Shown here piece by piece: positions 46,959-58,098 of a DNA stretch of 61,204 nucleotides. This DNA comes from Nostoc sp. S13 (lineage in GTDB: Bacteria > Cyanobacteriota > Cyanobacteriia > Cyanobacteriales > Nostocaceae). The translations under genes were made by a program, and so were the position numbers. How positions within the stretch are numbered: position 1 is the stretch's first letter; each line of letters opens with the position of its first letter. The stretch is from NCBI RefSeq assembly GCF_029379315.1, contig NZ_JAQYWQ010000027.1:1-61204 (forward strand), read 5' to 3'. The notes under the pieces were generated by a model. The model was not told the DNA's origin, did no database searches, and saw only the letters and a list, made by a program, of their open reading frames with translations.

Positions 46959-48815
46959 TCATAGCGGGTTAGTAGGTGTTAACTGCTTTAGAACAGAATC
47001 AACCTCTGCTTCTAGATCCTTAAACTTAGCTTTGTCCTGAGGATTCTCACTCCAATCCTCCATGACATCTAAGCTGCCGGCAAGAAATGCACTTCGACAA
47101 GCTTGACGGCGAATTTTGCCACTAGAGGTTTTAGGAATACTTCCAGTCTTGATGAGTACCGTAGCGAATATATCCAGTCCATGCTGTGCAATCACTGCTT
47201 GTCTGACATTTCCGACAATTTCTTGAACGTTTAACTTCCGTAAGTAACTCCGCTCTACCTCCTGAACAATAACTAGTCGTTCAGAATTCTTGAAATCAAC
47301 GGAAAATACTGCTCCTGAACCAGGTCTCAGGGCGGGATGACTCTTCTCAACAGTCAGTTCAATATCTTGTGGATAATGATTTTGCCCTCTGATGATAATT
47401 ACATCTTTGAGTCTCCCTGTGATAAACAACTCCCCGTCTTGCAAAAATCCTAAGTCTCCAGTGCGGAAAAATGAGACTGAGGTTGCACTATCGTCAACAC
47501 CTGTATCTGCTAAATATGCATGAAAAGTTTTCTCTGTCTCCTCAGGTTGATTCCAATAACCTTGAGCAACACTCGGTCCTGCTACCCAGATTTCCCCCAC
47601 TTGCTCAGAAGCACACATCGTTAAGGATTGGGGATCGACAATGACCACCTTCTGATCAGCAGGACTTTGCCCACAACCTACTATCGTCAGGGTATCTCCG
47701 TGACTCTTGTGCTGCTTCACAATTCGGTTTTGCTCTAATGCTGCTTTTTCTACGTTGCAAGTGATTGGTAAGGCTGTTTTCTCACCCCCGCTTACTATTA
47801 GAGTGGTTTCTGCCATCCCGTAGCAGGGATAAAATGCTTCTTTGCGGAAGCCACAAGGCGCAAAAGTAGAAGCAAACTGCTCCAAAGTCTCAGCACGGAT
47901 AGGTTCAGCACCAGTAAAAGCAACCTCCCAACTGCTGAGATCAAGAGTCGTTAGCTGTTCGGGTGTCACCTTGCGAATGCAAAGATCATAAGCAAAATTT
48001 GGGCCGCCACTAGTTGTAGCTTTGTAGTGGGATATTGCCTGCAACCAGCGAATTGGTTTTTGGAGAAACTCTACTGGAGACATCAGAATGCAAGGAACCC
48101 CTAAATATAAGGGCTGCAAGACATTTCCAATCAGTCCCATGTCATGGAAAACAGGCAACCAACCAACAACAATAGTTTTGTTTGTATGTCCGAAGGCTTT
48201 CTCGATCATCTGCTCGTTATGCAGCAGATTTCCATGAGTAATCATCACGCCCTTAGGTGTCCCTGTAGAGCCAGATGTGTATTGAAGGAAAGCTAAGGTA
48301 TTACCGTCCAGTTCCTGCGGTTGCCATGCTTGGGCGAGATCGTTACTCAACTCATCGGTAGCTAGCCAATGCAATCCAGAAATTTCCAAATCCTCTTGAT
48401 TGAAGCTAGTCTGGAGGTTATCCAAAAGAGATTTAGAAGTAAGTACAATCTTGGCTTGGGCATCTGCTGTCATTGCCTGCAACCTGGACAACTTTTGATT
48501 TCGCCTGGGTGGATATGCCGGAACAGCAATAACGCCAGCATATAAACATCCGAAGAAAGCAGCAATAAAATCTAGACCCGGTTGATATAGGAGCAAAGCA
48601 CGTTCACCGACAATATTTAGAGACTGGAGACTAGCTGCGATCGCTTGTGCTTCCAGATGTAATTCTTCATAAGTCAATGATTCTGCTTCTTTTTCTATAC
48701 TTTGTAAAAAAGTATAAGCTTTCTGTTCAGGCTGATTTTTTGCTCTGTAACTCAGCAATTCAACTAATGTTGAAAAATGAGCGGGAGTTATGGAGCTATT
48801 GGAATAAAAACTCAT
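46959..48815 (-). CDS. Fatty acyl-AMP ligase (FAAL)
   Basis: This 618-aa protein belongs to the acyl-adenylating superfamily. Motifs are A3 YTSGSTGTPKGVMITHG (about residues 178-194), GWLPVFHDMGLIG (typical of FAALs), YGMAETTLIVSG and FRTGDLGFLQDGELFITGR. The start (ELLSYRAKNQPEQKAYTFL) is characteristic of FAALs that load ACPs rather than CoA. There is no fused ACP, so it acts with the free ACP 335 bp downstream. It is the first gene of the cluster and therefore sets the starter: a free fatty acid of unknown length. A GAGG site precedes the ATG by a few bases. Confidence 0.94.
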   Translation of the reverse strand: MSFYSNSSITPAHFSTLVELLSYRAKNQPEQKAYTFLQSIEKEAESLTYEELHLEAQAIAASLQSLNIVGERALLLYQPGLDFIAAFFGCLYAGVIAVPAYPPRRNQKLSRLQAMTADAQAKIVLTSKSLLDNLQTSFNQEDLEISGLHWLATDELSNDLAQAWQPQELDGNTLAFLQYTSGSTGTPKGVMITHGNLLHNEQMIEKAFGHTNKTIVVGWLPVFHDMGLIGNVLQPLYLGVPCILMSPVEFLQKPIRWLQAISHYKATTSGGPNFAYDLCIRKVTPEQLTTLDLSSWEVAFTGAEPIRAETLEQFASTFAPCGFRKEAFYPCYGMAETTLIVSGGEKTALPITCNVEKAALEQNRIVKQHKSHGDTLTIVGCGQSPADQKVVIVDPQSLTMCASEQVGEIWVAGPSVAQGYWNQPEETEKTFHAYLADTGVDDSATSVSFFRTGDLGFLQDGELFITGRLKDVIIIRGQNHYPQDIELTVEKSHPALRPGSGAVFSVDFKNSERLVIVQEVERSYLRKLNVQEIVGNVRQAVIAQHGLDIFATVLIKTGSIPKTSSGKIRRQACRSAFLAGSLDVMEDWSENPQDKAKFKDLEAEVDSVLKQLTPTNPL

Positions 48816-48905
48816 TCAATGTGCCTCTATTCAATTACAGTTATTTTTTTAGGTAGATACAACATTTAACTGGTATCAAACAATTAAAACACTAGTATCT
48901 TTCTC

Positions 48906-48949
48906 AATATTTATTAAAAAATTAATTATTTCGATAAATAATAAATATT
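48906..48949. promoter_or_regulatory. AT-rich inverted repeat before the FAAL gene
   Basis: AATATTTATT and AATAAATATT are perfect 10-bp arms with a 24-base spacer, about 90-135 bp upstream of the FAAL start. They could be an operator or an mRNA leader hairpin. The composition is AT-rich, so chance is possible. Confidence 0.35.
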
Positions 48950-49443
48950 CCCTCACCAGTTGATTTTTTGTTAGGTATTATTTACAAAATTTATTATTTT
49001 TACTACGCTTACTCTATAGCAATTTTACCTATAAGTCAACATGTTTTCTAAAAACATCAATCAATATATTTGATAGTATTGGCTTTTAATTACTTGATTA
49101 ATCTATAGTTAAAAAAGCATAGAAAAATTTCAACATAATAACCAATTGAGATTTTTATGTTTAGTTTAAATGTAATTTCTAGTTTATTTAAACTTAATCA
49201 AGTCTAAACAGTTCAAGCATAAGACCCAGGACTCAAGCTTGTTTCATTTTTGGTATTTGGCATCAAGACGCTCCGAATCTGTCCTAGTATTTTCCTGCGT
49301 ATTTATGCTGCAAATAATAAATTAAAAACTATTTCGCTGTTTACAAAATATATTTTTCCTCAATCAAATATTGTTTGATGAAAATTAGAGCATAGGTAAA
49401 TTACCATTTGTATATTTGTAACCTAATTAATAATTAGTTACAA

Positions 49444-49572
49444 ATGCTGAGTTATTGTAGTGGTTGCAAGTCCCCTATGGTAGATTTGCAAGTAAACAAT
49501 AGTAGTGGATGTTTGATCCAAGTTTGTGAACAATGTCCATTCTGCCTAATGTTAAAGTGTTGGCTATTTTAG
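49444..49572 (+). CDS. Possible 42-aa Cys-rich small protein
   Basis: It reads MLSYCSGCKSPMVDLQ and ends CEQCPFCLMLKCWLF, with seven cysteines in CxxC-like spacing, which suggests a zinc knuckle or ribbon. There is no good ribosome binding site before the ATG and no neighbour on this strand. It may be a remnant of a larger zinc-binding protein. Confidence 0.3.
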   Translation: MLSYCSGCKSPMVDLQVNNSSGCLIQVCEQCPFCLMLKCWLF

Positions 49573-50420
49573 TAAAGTTCTGAGAATGAAAAACTCATTT
49601 GGGGATCACGCTGCTGAAATGAAGATGATAATTAAAGAACGCCTGGTACAATTCGCTGGCGCGAATTACCACAAGAAGCCATCAATAAATCCCAAAGTTC
49701 AGCGCGAAATAAGCGATCGCAAATATATTGATACTAGGAAAATATAGATAGCAACTGCTTACCCAAGGCTGTTTCATTCCCTAAAAGGCGCTGATTTACA
49801 AGTGTTTCAAGCAAAAAAATCAGGTGACTAAAAAATCTGATTGCACAAGAAAATAGCGATGCCTTCTCTGCGAGAGGCTTGTCTGCGATATGCTGCGCGT
49901 AGCTTGGGCAACCCTTTTAGTGTACGCAGTTAAATTTATCCGTTGAAGTGGTAATTTTTCTTTTTCCCACTTTCCTAAATTTCACAGCGAGTACTCTTGA
50001 TAAAATCATCACCTTATCGAATGAAACAGTCCTACTTGCTCATCTTCAAGAACGCGCTACAGAATTACAAATTTCGATCTCTGTTTTCTACGCACCTATG
50101 TTGCTTTGAATGTAACTATCCTGCTTTGACTCGAAATAAATAATCAATGCTGAATAATCAATTCCCATATCTGTCTATTCCTTTTGATAGAGATACATAG
50201 ATGATCAATAATTAATTTGTAGAGTCCTCAGATTAGCTAACCAAATTTGCTAGTTGCGGAATTTGGCACCTTTAGCAAAATTATGTTGCCAGATAAAAAT
50301 CTAAATTGGCAGATTTTGTGTATTCAAATCCCAAATTTGGTTATTTGTAGGATTTTAAAGATTTTATGCTGCCAATTTTGTGACTAATTGAGAACTTTCT
50401 ACTAAACAGAGAAACAAATT

Positions 50421-50458
50421 TATTTAGCCAAAATTTTGGTTATTTAGCCAAAATTTTG
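50421..50458. promoter_or_regulatory. Two 18-bp direct repeats with embedded palindromes
   Basis: TATTTAGCCAAAATTTTG occurs at 50421-50438 and again at 50441-50458, so the period is exactly 20 bp, about two helical turns. Each copy contains the near-palindrome CCAAAATTTTGG. Related CCAAATTTGG is at 50331-50340 and CCAAATTTGC at 50241-50250. This pattern is typical of a cooperative repressor or activator site, but no adjacent gene start is seen. Confidence 0.5.
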
Positions 50459-51284
50459 CCTGTAGCGGTGGATTGTCTAAAAAATAAGTGTTACAAGCCT
50501 TACAGCTGACAAAAGGTTGCGCTATAACACCTTGATTTTCACGTAGAGTCCGTGTCATAATTAGCAGAAGTTGTCTATTTATGGTGAAGAGCCGCACAAA
50601 AGTGCAGCAGATAATTCTGAAATTTCTCTTGCCCGAGATTTTGCAGAAAATTTACAGCAAGCTAGCCCACAAAGGTTAACTTGTTAGCAGCCAGATAAAC
50701 AACTAAAACTGGGATAAGCCCTCTGGCATTTTCGGAGACTAGGGGGTTTAACTCCCGGTTTAAGTAATAACTTAGGTTTTACTTAGTAACATTTTGGATG
50801 TCAAAACGTAAATCCAAGTTTTATATGGCTCTTAGTTGATTTTTGAAGTAAATCTGCTATTCCAAATAAACATCACAGCCTTCCTATTTCAGAATAATAT
50901 CCGTGAATGAAATTAATTGAAATCCCGGAACGCAAATATTCTCAAGTCTAATTAGGGTTAGACGGTAATTACCAACCCATAAAATCTGTTTGAGAAATGC
51001 GAGCACGGCAGAATTCAGAAATACCTATGAAGTAGTTACTTGCAAAGGTTAACTCTGGAAAGGGCAGATTAATACCCATCATGAATTCATCACAGCAATT
51101 TCCTCTTTTTGCTATTTACATGTGTATTTTTAATGGTATTTAGACAAGCCAACTTAAACAATACACTGATTTGATGATTAATGCAACATTTTCTTAAGTT
51201 AAATTACGTAGTTTGAAAAAACTCAGCTTTCTATTCTAGCCAGAAAGGCAGAGGATGGAAGAGATTTATCTCTTCGTCGGAATG

Positions 51285-51324
51285 GGGGAACACAAGAGGG
51301 GAACACAAGAGGGGAACACAAGAA
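51285..51324. repeat. 14-bp tandem repeat, about 2.8 units
   Basis: The unit is GGGGAACACAAGAG, starting at 51285 and 51299, with a third partial copy from 51313. Confidence 0.85.
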
Positions 51325-51536
51325 TTGCGAGTACTAAAAGGAGCGAATAATTTAGGCCCCCACCAAAATCTTTGATTTGGGCTATCAATTAGTGTGGGTC
51401 ACAAGTCCACACGTTTATTTGCATCCTTGTATTTTTAGCATACCTGCTTTCTGCTTTCTTTACACTAAAACACATATTTTTTTATTTTTTAACAAATTCG
51501 GTGGGTTGTAAGTTGCTTGAGCTTCTATCAAGCAGC

Positions 51537-51574
51537 AAGTTTTGTGTTGGAGATTTAATCCCAACACAAAACTT
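51537..51574. terminator. Strong 14-bp hairpin, possible terminator
   Basis: AAGTTTTGTGTTGG and its perfect complement enclose a 10-base loop. On the plus strand a six-T run follows 14 bases later. It lies about 380 bp beyond the stop of the leftward kinase gene. A dispersed palindromic repeat or a terminator are both possible. Confidence 0.45.
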
Positions 51575-51956
51575 AACTTCCGACTTTTTTAACTCTGGAT
51601 AAGTAAGTGGGCGTGAATAATTTAAGGTTTGTAGTCAGGGGCTTTAGCCCGATTTTAAAGCCTGAAGCCCTTGCTAGGAAGCAATCCAACTATTTTTACA
51701 TTATATAACATAGTTTAATTTATTCTTACCCACTTACTTGGTAAAAAAAAGTTAATTAAGTAGGATTTACGCATTGACAGAAGCTCCGCTATGTGGATTG
51801 AAGCAAACCTGTTGTTTAAAGTGTTTTAGAGAGCCAGTCCACTAATATGTGTTGACAAAAACTGAAGTATGTGTATTGGGGGTAAAATACCTGTTTTGAG
51901 CTAAACATTATGTCAATAAAGTTTGACATACGCTAACTCTGTGAGTTTTTATCCCC

Positions 51957-54900
51957 TCAACACTTGCTAGTCAATTCCATAATTTTCTCAAACTGAAAAT
52001 CATGAGCGAAATTTTTGATAAAATTTCGCAATACAGTGTTTTCAGAAGGGATTTGCTCAATCAATTCTAAAATCAGGTCATCACTACATTGGGCTGCGGC
52101 AGTGTACACCTGTTTTACCCATTCAGGCGACATTTCAGATAATAGAGTCACTAAATCGGTAAGCGTCAACATTGATTCTATTTCCTGTTGCCTTGCATCT
52201 GCTATCTGATAGCTTTCTTCTTGATAAATATATTGAACTCCTAAATATTCGCTCAATTTTTCTAGTAATAGTTCCTCGCGGAAAGGCTTGTTAATATAAT
52301 CATCACAACCTGCCTTGATCATTGCCTCTCGCTGTTCCTCAAAAGCATTAGCAGTTAAGGCGATGATAATGGTCTTACGATTTGGGATTTGGGGTAGCAC
52401 CTTTGGTGCGGTGGAAGTGTAACTGAGATTTAGAATTGAGGTTTCTTCTCTAGCTTTAATAATTTTTGTGGCTTCATAGCCGTCCATAATCGGCATCCGC
52501 ATATCCATTAAGATTAGGTGTGGTTGCCATTTCTGCCAAAGTGCGATCGCTTCAGTGCCATTTGTTGCTTCCTGCACTACAAAGCCGATAGATGTCAGAA
52601 TTTTGACTAGCACTAAACGGCTGTCTGTGGAGTCATCAACCACCAAAATGCGGTATTCGCTTTGAGCGGGCGCTAAACTCATAACTTGGTGTCTAGTTTG
52701 TTTGATCTGGATTTCGCTGGCTGCGGCTAGACCAATTTGAATATCAAAACTAAATTTACTTCCCTCGCGAATAGTGCTGGAGACGCTAATATTTCCCCCC
52801 ATTAGTTGCACGTATTTGCGACTAATTGCTAAACCTAGTCCTGTTCCCTGTTGCGATTTCCTTCCGGTTTCCGTTTGCCCAAAAGCTTCAAACAGCAAAT
52901 CAATTTCTTGTGGGGCAATACCGCGACCAGTGTCTTGTACCTCAAAGAAGAGATGAGGGAGAAGTTTCTCCCTTTGCTCTTCTGCTTCTTCGCCATGCCC
53001 CATACCTACATACAGCGTCACCCTGCCAGTATCGGTAAATTTGATTGCATTTCCCAAGAGGTTAAGCAAGACTTGACGCAGTTTACTTTCGTCAGCTTGG
53101 ACGTATTGGGGGAGGTAAGATTTATATTCAAAGACCAATTCTAATCCTTTGGAGGTGGCGCGGAAGCGCAACATCTCTTCGAGGTTTTCCAAGAGGCGAA
53201 TTAAGTCAAAACTGTTGAGATTTAATGTTATTCTCCCAGCTTCGATTTTAGACATTTCTAAAATGTCGTTAATCAAGTTGAGGAGATGTTCGCCAGCACG
53301 ATTGATGATTGCTAGATTTTGCTGATGTTCAGTAGATAAAGCATGATCATGGCTCATAACTTGGGTAAAACCGAGGATGGCGTTGAGTGGGGTACGTAAT
53401 TCGTGGCTCATGTTGGCAAGAAATTCGCTTTTGGCGCGGTTGGCAGCATCAGCAATGATCACAGCTTCTTGCAATGCTTGTGACTGCGTTTGGGTTTGCG
53501 CCAGCAATTGTGCTTGCCCAAAAGCAACACCCAACTGATTACCAATTTGAACTACGATGTTGACTTCTTCTGTTTTCCATTGACGGGGAGCGGAATTTTG
53601 ATAACTCGCTAGTAATCCCCAAAGCTGACTACCATATAAAATGGGGACAATAATGTAGGCTTTAGCCTGAAAGCGCTCTAAGAGGTTGACATAACAAGGA
53701 TGAAACCCAGCGTTGTAAATGTCTGGGACACAGAGGAAACTTGCACCTGGGGTTACTTGCAGATCAGGATCTTGCACCTGATTATCCGCGCCAGCCAAAA
53801 TTTTTGCTAGGCAACGGCCGTCTTGGAAAACACCTTCTGTGAGATCAGGGTTATTGTTGTGTTCTTCAATCAGAGAAATCCAACCATCACCTACCGACTC
53901 GGAGAGAAATTCGCCACTCCAGTGAGGATTGAAACGATAGACAACAACCCGATCGCAGTTGAGTACTTGCCGTAATTCTTGGGTTGTAGCCGCAAATATC
54001 GTCTCTAAATCGAGTGTTTGGCGCATCCTTTGAATCACTTGGGCGATCGCTCTTTCCCGTTCTGCACTCTCGCGCAAAGCTTCTTCTGCCAATTTTCTCT
54101 CGGTAATGTCTGTAATTGTACCGATGTAGCCTTGAATTTCTCCATGATCCCCAATTTCGGGCAAAGCCTGACAAATTACCCAGACGACTGTACTATCATC
54201 ACGCAAGAAACGATGTTCGTGCTTATACATTTTTTTAGCGGCACTTACTTGATCCCATGCCAACAAGAGCTGCTCGCGGTCGTCTGGATGTACGGCATTT
54301 ACCCAACCTTTTCCCAGAGACTCTTCTAAACTGCATCCAGTAATCTCACTCCAGCGTTGATTAAAATATAAGACATTGCCATCTATATCTGCGTGAAATA
54401 TACAAGCTGGTGAGGCTTCTGCTAGAAGTTGATATCGCTGTTGACCTGACTGCAAAGCTAATTCTGCCAATTTGCGATCGTTAATGTCTGCCCAATAACC
54501 AACGCATTCTATAGGGTAATCAGCTTCGTCATGGATTAACCTCATCTTTTCGTAGAACCAGTGATAAGTTCCGTCAGCGTGTAACCATCGGTATTCATAG
54601 GAGATGTACTCCTGCTCAACAAGCTGGTTAAATTTTTCTGAGATCAGTTCAATATCTTGGGGATGGACGTGCTGGAGCCAGAAACTGGAATCCTCGATAA
54701 ATTCCCGCGCTTCGTAGCCCACCATTGCTTTAATGTTTTCACTGATAAAGGTAGTGCTAAAATCTTCTGATGTTTTGCTGCTATAAATTACTACAGGGCT
54801 AGAGGTGAGCAGATATTGTAGGCGTTCGTTGGCTAAACGCAGTTCTTGTTCGACACGTTTGCGTTCGCGTAGCGCTGCTTGCAGTTCGCTAATTTCTACT

Positions 54901-57617
54901 AAAACAGTGCCGATACCAGAGGGGCGATCGTCCTCACCAGGAATCGGAAAATAAGAAGCTAAGAAGTGGCGGATAATATCTGGTTGTTTAATTGATGCAG
55001 CGCTTAATTCTTGATTGAGAATGGGTTGACCAGTCAACAGAACCTGTTGATAGATTGGTTCCACTAGAGGGGCGATGTGGGGTAAGACTTCATGGATAGT
55101 CTGGCCAATATGATCTTGCTGAGGTAGTCCATTAATCTCCGCCAGCAATTGGTTGATTTGCACAAAGCGCAGCTGGTTATCTACAATATTCATGCCGACG
55201 GGAGCACTGCTAAAAAAGGCATTGAGGCGAGCTTCTCTGAGTGCTAGTTCTTGTTCTAGGGTTTTGCGCTCAATTAATCCACCTAACTGAGCAGCAACAG
55301 CACTGACTAGTAAAAGCAAACGTCTATCTACCAATCCTGAGCTACGTTTAAAAAACACTAAAACAGCTAATACTTGGTTTCCAGCCAATATGGGAACACC
55401 AAAACTAGCTTTTAATCCTACCTTTGTGGCTTGTCGCGATCGCAAAAAAACTGGTTGTGTAACTTGAGAAACATCTTCTATCCATTCTGGTTCCTGGCTT
55501 TGCCAAACTCTTCCTTGTAGTCCCAATCCCAGAGTAAATTTCATAGTTTGGCTTTGGCGGCAGAATTCTGCTAAACTGCTCTGCTCACCGTACCAGCCCA
55601 GACAGTGTTCTAAAATAGTACCATCTTTATTAGGTATCCATGCTTCACCAAAGTCCCAACCAATAGTGTGACAAATTAAGCGCAAGACCACTGCTAAAGC
55701 GCTGTTGACATCACGAGCGCGAGCGATCGCTTGGGTTGTCAACAGTAGCAAACGGCTTTCATTTTCTGCTTGCTTGCGTTCAGTAATATCTTTTGCTGTG
55801 CCCAGTACGTACCATTGCTGATCAATCTCGATCATTTCCGCACTAAACAGTGTCGTTCTAATTTCTCCTGTTGAAGTGCAAACGTCAACCTCATAGTTAC
55901 GGATGGCTTTAGTTTGTTGCAGCGTGTGGGCGAGGAAATTATATTCTTTTAGATTCGCCCAAATATTCAATTCTTGATCGGTGTGATCAATCACCTGAGA
56001 ACGAGAATAACCAAAAAACCGACAAAAGCTGTCGTTAACTTCGATGTAGCGTTTGTTGCGAACAGTAATTAAGGCTATTGGATCAGGAGATGACCGAAAA
56101 GCTGATGCTAACTTTTCTTCAGAAGCCCGTCGTGCTGCTTCTGCGCGTTGGCGTTCTTTTGCCTCCAACACCAAGGATACTAAATTACCCAGAGAGCGAG
56201 CAAAATTTTGGTCTTCTAACGTCCAATGATGAGTAATTCCCACTGCCTCCAGACATAAAACTCCTACAGTCTTACCCTCCAGCCTAATAGGTGTATCGAG
56301 TCTGGAAGTAATGTTTAATCTTGAGTAAAATGCCGAAAATTCTCTAGTTCTGGGATCGGTATGGGCATCATCTGCGGCGATTGGTTGGTCTTGCTGCAAA
56401 GCTGCAAAATAAGCTGGATAGTCTGCTGCTGATAAGGAAAGTCCTTGGCTATGTTGATTGCGACTGGCCTCAAATAAGTCAAAACACTCGATTTTCATGC
56501 TTGTTTCGTCATACAGCCAGATACCAGTTCGTTCTACTCCAATATTTTTGACAGCTGTTTCTGTGATTTTACTCAAAGCTGCTTTCAAGTCACCCTGATA
56601 AAGCGTCTGATTTTGTGCCAGTTGGGTTAAGACTAGGTTATGATTGCGGAGCTTAATCGCGCTTTCTTGGAGTAATTTTTCTACACCCCAACGCTGTGTA
56701 ATATTACTAGCAGTGCCTGTCATACCTATAACCAGAGCCTCTTCGTTGCGTAAGGCGATCGCATTAAACATTAGATAAAGTAAAGTACCATCTTTAGCGA
56801 CACAGGTAGTTTCATGCTGAAAGATCGGCTTTCCCTGAAAAACACGCTCAAACGCTACTGTATCTTCAGCAACTTGTGTCGGCGAGATGAAATCAGTCAA
56901 GGTACGCCCAATCATTTCCTGGGGTTCGTAGCCATAAATCTGCTTGACTGCCGGGTTGACAAAGGTAATTAGTCCATCAATATCCACCGACCAGATCATA
57001 TCCTGGGATGTTTCCACTAACTGGCGATATTGACTTTCACTTTTTTTCAGTGCGGCTTTGGCGCAGCCATTGCTTTGGAAAACTTCTCTACAAGAGCCTT
57101 TGCCAATGCTAACAGGAATTTCTGGGAAAATTTCTTCTAATTGTTTGTTGCAAATATTTAACTCCACAGCAACCCGTTGACGCTCTTTAATCTCCTCTTG
57201 CAGTTGGGCATTTTGTTCTTTTAGCTGTTTTTTTAACCTTTGGAGAGTGAGTTGATTTTGGATGCGTAATAAAACTTCTTTAGTTTGGAATGGTTGAGTA
57301 ATATAGTCAATATCGCCTAAATCAAAGACGTTTGTTTTTTCAGATAATTCATCTAAAACACCGAAAAAGATTATCGGAATCTCTTGAGTTTTCTGGTTAG
57401 CTTTCAAATGTTGACAAACTTCATAACCATCCATCTTTGACATGAGAACGTCTAGCAAAATCAAATCAGGGGGAGAAGCCAGCGCCATATTGATAGCTAA
57501 TTGTCCAGAAATGGCACTTTGCACCTGATAACCTTGGTGTTGAAGGATGTCTGATAAAAAATTAAAATTCTCTAGCTGATTATTAACTAATAAAATTTTT
57601 ATTTGTTGAGCATTCAT
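51957..57617 (-). CDS. Large hybrid sensor histidine kinase (REC-PAS/GAF array-HK-REC)
   Basis: This 1886-aa protein runs in order: receiver-like domain (about 5-125); PAS (195-310); GAF (330-490); PAS (505-620); GAF (635-780); three PAS (about 795-1180); GAF (1195-1370) with a CxxV-PD type pattern; HisKA with [15 protein letters not shown] (His near 1405); HATPase ([28 protein letters not shown]); receiver (1655-1790) with VVDDS, LMDMRMP (Asp near 1706) and NKPF; and a C-terminal helical tail. The first receiver is degenerate: NN (12-13) for the acidic pair and Q108 for the usual Lys, though D56 remains. GAF3 ([19 protein letters not shown]) is bilin-GAF-like, but I see no Cys in the usual place. 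No cognate regulator is nearby. It could regulate the adjacent cluster, by position only. Confidence 0.93.
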   Translation of the reverse strand: MNAQQIKILLVNNQLENFNFLSDILQHQGYQVQSAISGQLAINMALASPPDLILLDVLMSKMDGYEVCQHLKANQKTQEIPIIFFGVLDELSEKTNVFDLGDIDYITQPFQTKEVLLRIQNQLTLQRLKKQLKEQNAQLQEEIKERQRVAVELNICNKQLEEIFPEIPVSIGKGSCREVFQSNGCAKAALKKSESQYRQLVETSQDMIWSVDIDGLITFVNPAVKQIYGYEPQEMIGRTLTDFISPTQVAEDTVAFERVFQGKPIFQHETTCVAKDGTLLYLMFNAIALRNEEALVIGMTGTASNITQRWGVEKLLQESAIKLRNHNLVLTQLAQNQTLYQGDLKAALSKITETAVKNIGVERTGIWLYDETSMKIECFDLFEASRNQHSQGLSLSAADYPAYFAALQQDQPIAADDAHTDPRTREFSAFYSRLNITSRLDTPIRLEGKTVGVLCLEAVGITHHWTLEDQNFARSLGNLVSLVLEAKERQRAEAARRASEEKLASAFRSSPDPIALITVRNKRYIEVNDSFCRFFGYSRSQVIDHTDQELNIWANLKEYNFLAHTLQQTKAIRNYEVDVCTSTGEIRTTLFSAEMIEIDQQWYVLGTAKDITERKQAENESRLLLLTTQAIARARDVNSALAVVLRLICHTIGWDFGEAWIPNKDGTILEHCLGWYGEQSSLAEFCRQSQTMKFTLGLGLQGRVWQSQEPEWIEDVSQVTQPVFLRSRQATKVGLKASFGVPILAGNQVLAVLVFFKRSSGLVDRRLLLLVSAVAAQLGGLIERKTLEQELALREARLNAFFSSAPVGMNIVDNQLRFVQINQLLAEINGLPQQDHIGQTIHEVLPHIAPLVEPIYQQVLLTGQPILNQELSAASIKQPDIIRHFLASYFPIPGEDDRPSGIGTVLVEISELQAALRERKRVEQELRLANERLQYLLTSSPVVIYSSKTSEDFSTTFISENIKAMVGYEAREFIEDSSFWLQHVHPQDIELISEKFNQLVEQEYISYEYRWLHADGTYHWFYEKMRLIHDEADYPIECVGYWADINDRKLAELALQSGQQRYQLLAEASPACIFHADIDGNVLYFNQRWSEITGCSLEESLGKGWVNAVHPDDREQLLLAWDQVSAAKKMYKHEHRFLRDDSTVVWVICQALPEIGDHGEIQGYIGTITDITERKLAEEALRESAERERAIAQVIQRMRQTLDLETIFAATTQELRQVLNCDRVVVYRFNPHWSGEFLSESVGDGWISLIEEHNNNPDLTEGVFQDGRCLAKILAGADNQVQDPDLQVTPGASFLCVPDIYNAGFHPCYVNLLERFQAKAYIIVPILYGSQLWGLLASYQNSAPRQWKTEEVNIVVQIGNQLGVAFGQAQLLAQTQTQSQALQEAVIIADAANRAKSEFLANMSHELRTPLNAILGFTQVMSHDHALSTEHQQNLAIINRAGEHLLNLINDILEMSKIEAGRITLNLNSFDLIRLLENLEEMLRFRATSKGLELVFEYKSYLPQYVQADESKLRQVLLNLLGNAIKFTDTGRVTLYVGMGHGEEAEEQREKLLPHLFFEVQDTGRGIAPQEIDLLFEAFGQTETGRKSQQGTGLGLAISRKYVQLMGGNISVSSTIREGSKFSFDIQIGLAAASEIQIKQTRHQVMSLAPAQSEYRILVVDDSTDSRLVLVKILTSIGFVVQEATNGTEAIALWQKWQPHLILMDMRMPIMDGYEATKIIKAREETSILNLSYTSTAPKVLPQIPNRKTIIIALTANAFEEQREAMIKAGCDDYINKPFREELLLEKLSEYLGVQYIYQEESYQIADARQQEIESMLTLTDLVTLLSEMSPEWVKQVYTAAAQCSDDLILELIEQIPSENTVLRNFIKNFAHDFQFEKIMELTSKC

Positions 57618-57957
57618 ATCAGTTTCTAAGTTATAGGAATAAATTATTGAATCAAACTGAACATGAAATCAGAAAGCAAAACTCTGTTACAAGATTGTAA
57701 ATAAAATTATCGTCTCTTACCAGCATACTTCAGCGCCGGGTCTAAGGAAAAATTGCAGATGAAGCAGGTTAAAGAAGAATTTAGAAGTCAAAATTCAGGA
57801 GTCAGAATCAAGACGCTCCAGGATGAGCTTTGCGTGACGCTATCAGTCCGGGATGCCGACCCGCGACTGATAGTCCGGGTAATTAAGCATAATACCCGCA
57901 ACCCCAAAGAGCTAAAGCGTAGCTTTGGCTCTAAGAGCGTTTCTATATCTTTGAAAT

Positions 57958-58049
57958 AGACATCTGGTGAAATTAAATATGCATTATCTAGAACCCCTGT
58001 AGAGACGCGAAATTTCGCGTCTCTACATTCTTTGTCGGAGATGTCTAAT
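57958..58049. mobile_element. MITE-like element with 28-bp perfect palindrome
   Basis: AGACATCT at the left and AGATGTCT at the right are exact inverted ends of a roughly 92-bp unit. The centre (57999-58026) is a perfect 28-bp palindrome with arms GTAGAGACGCGAAA. This palindrome type is frequent in Nostocales genomes. Confidence 0.75.
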
Positions 58050-58063
58050 AGGTCAATTTTGAT

Positions 58064-58098
58064 AAAAACCCCAGCTAAACTCATCGGCTGGGGTTTTT
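58064..58098 (-). terminator. Rho-independent-type terminator of the Rieske gene
   Basis: Stem arms AAAAACCCCAGC and GCTGGGGTTTTT pair perfectly across an 11-base loop. In the leftward direction the stem ends in a T-run, 50 bp after the Rieske stop. Reading rightwards a T-rich stretch also follows, so it may act both ways. Confidence 0.8.

Larger units (their letters stand above)
48816..51956. other. 3.1-kb gene-poor region upstream of the cluster
   Basis: There is no convincing protein gene. It holds an AT-rich inverted repeat (48906-48949), a 42-codon Cys-rich ORF (49444-49572), dispersed repeat (about 49855-49925), palindromes of the type CCAAA(A)TTT(T)GG (50241-50458), a 14-bp tandem repeat (51285-51324), a strong hairpin (51537-51574), a hairpin of the GGGCTTTAGCCC type (about 51637-51676) and a TAGGATTTACGCATTGACA end (51761-51779). 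The cluster promoter should lie close to 48816-48950. Confidence 0.6.

Noticed and set aside
57753..58084. ORFs of 68 and 98 aa on opposite strands
   Set aside because: They overlap repeats, the MITE and the terminator stem.
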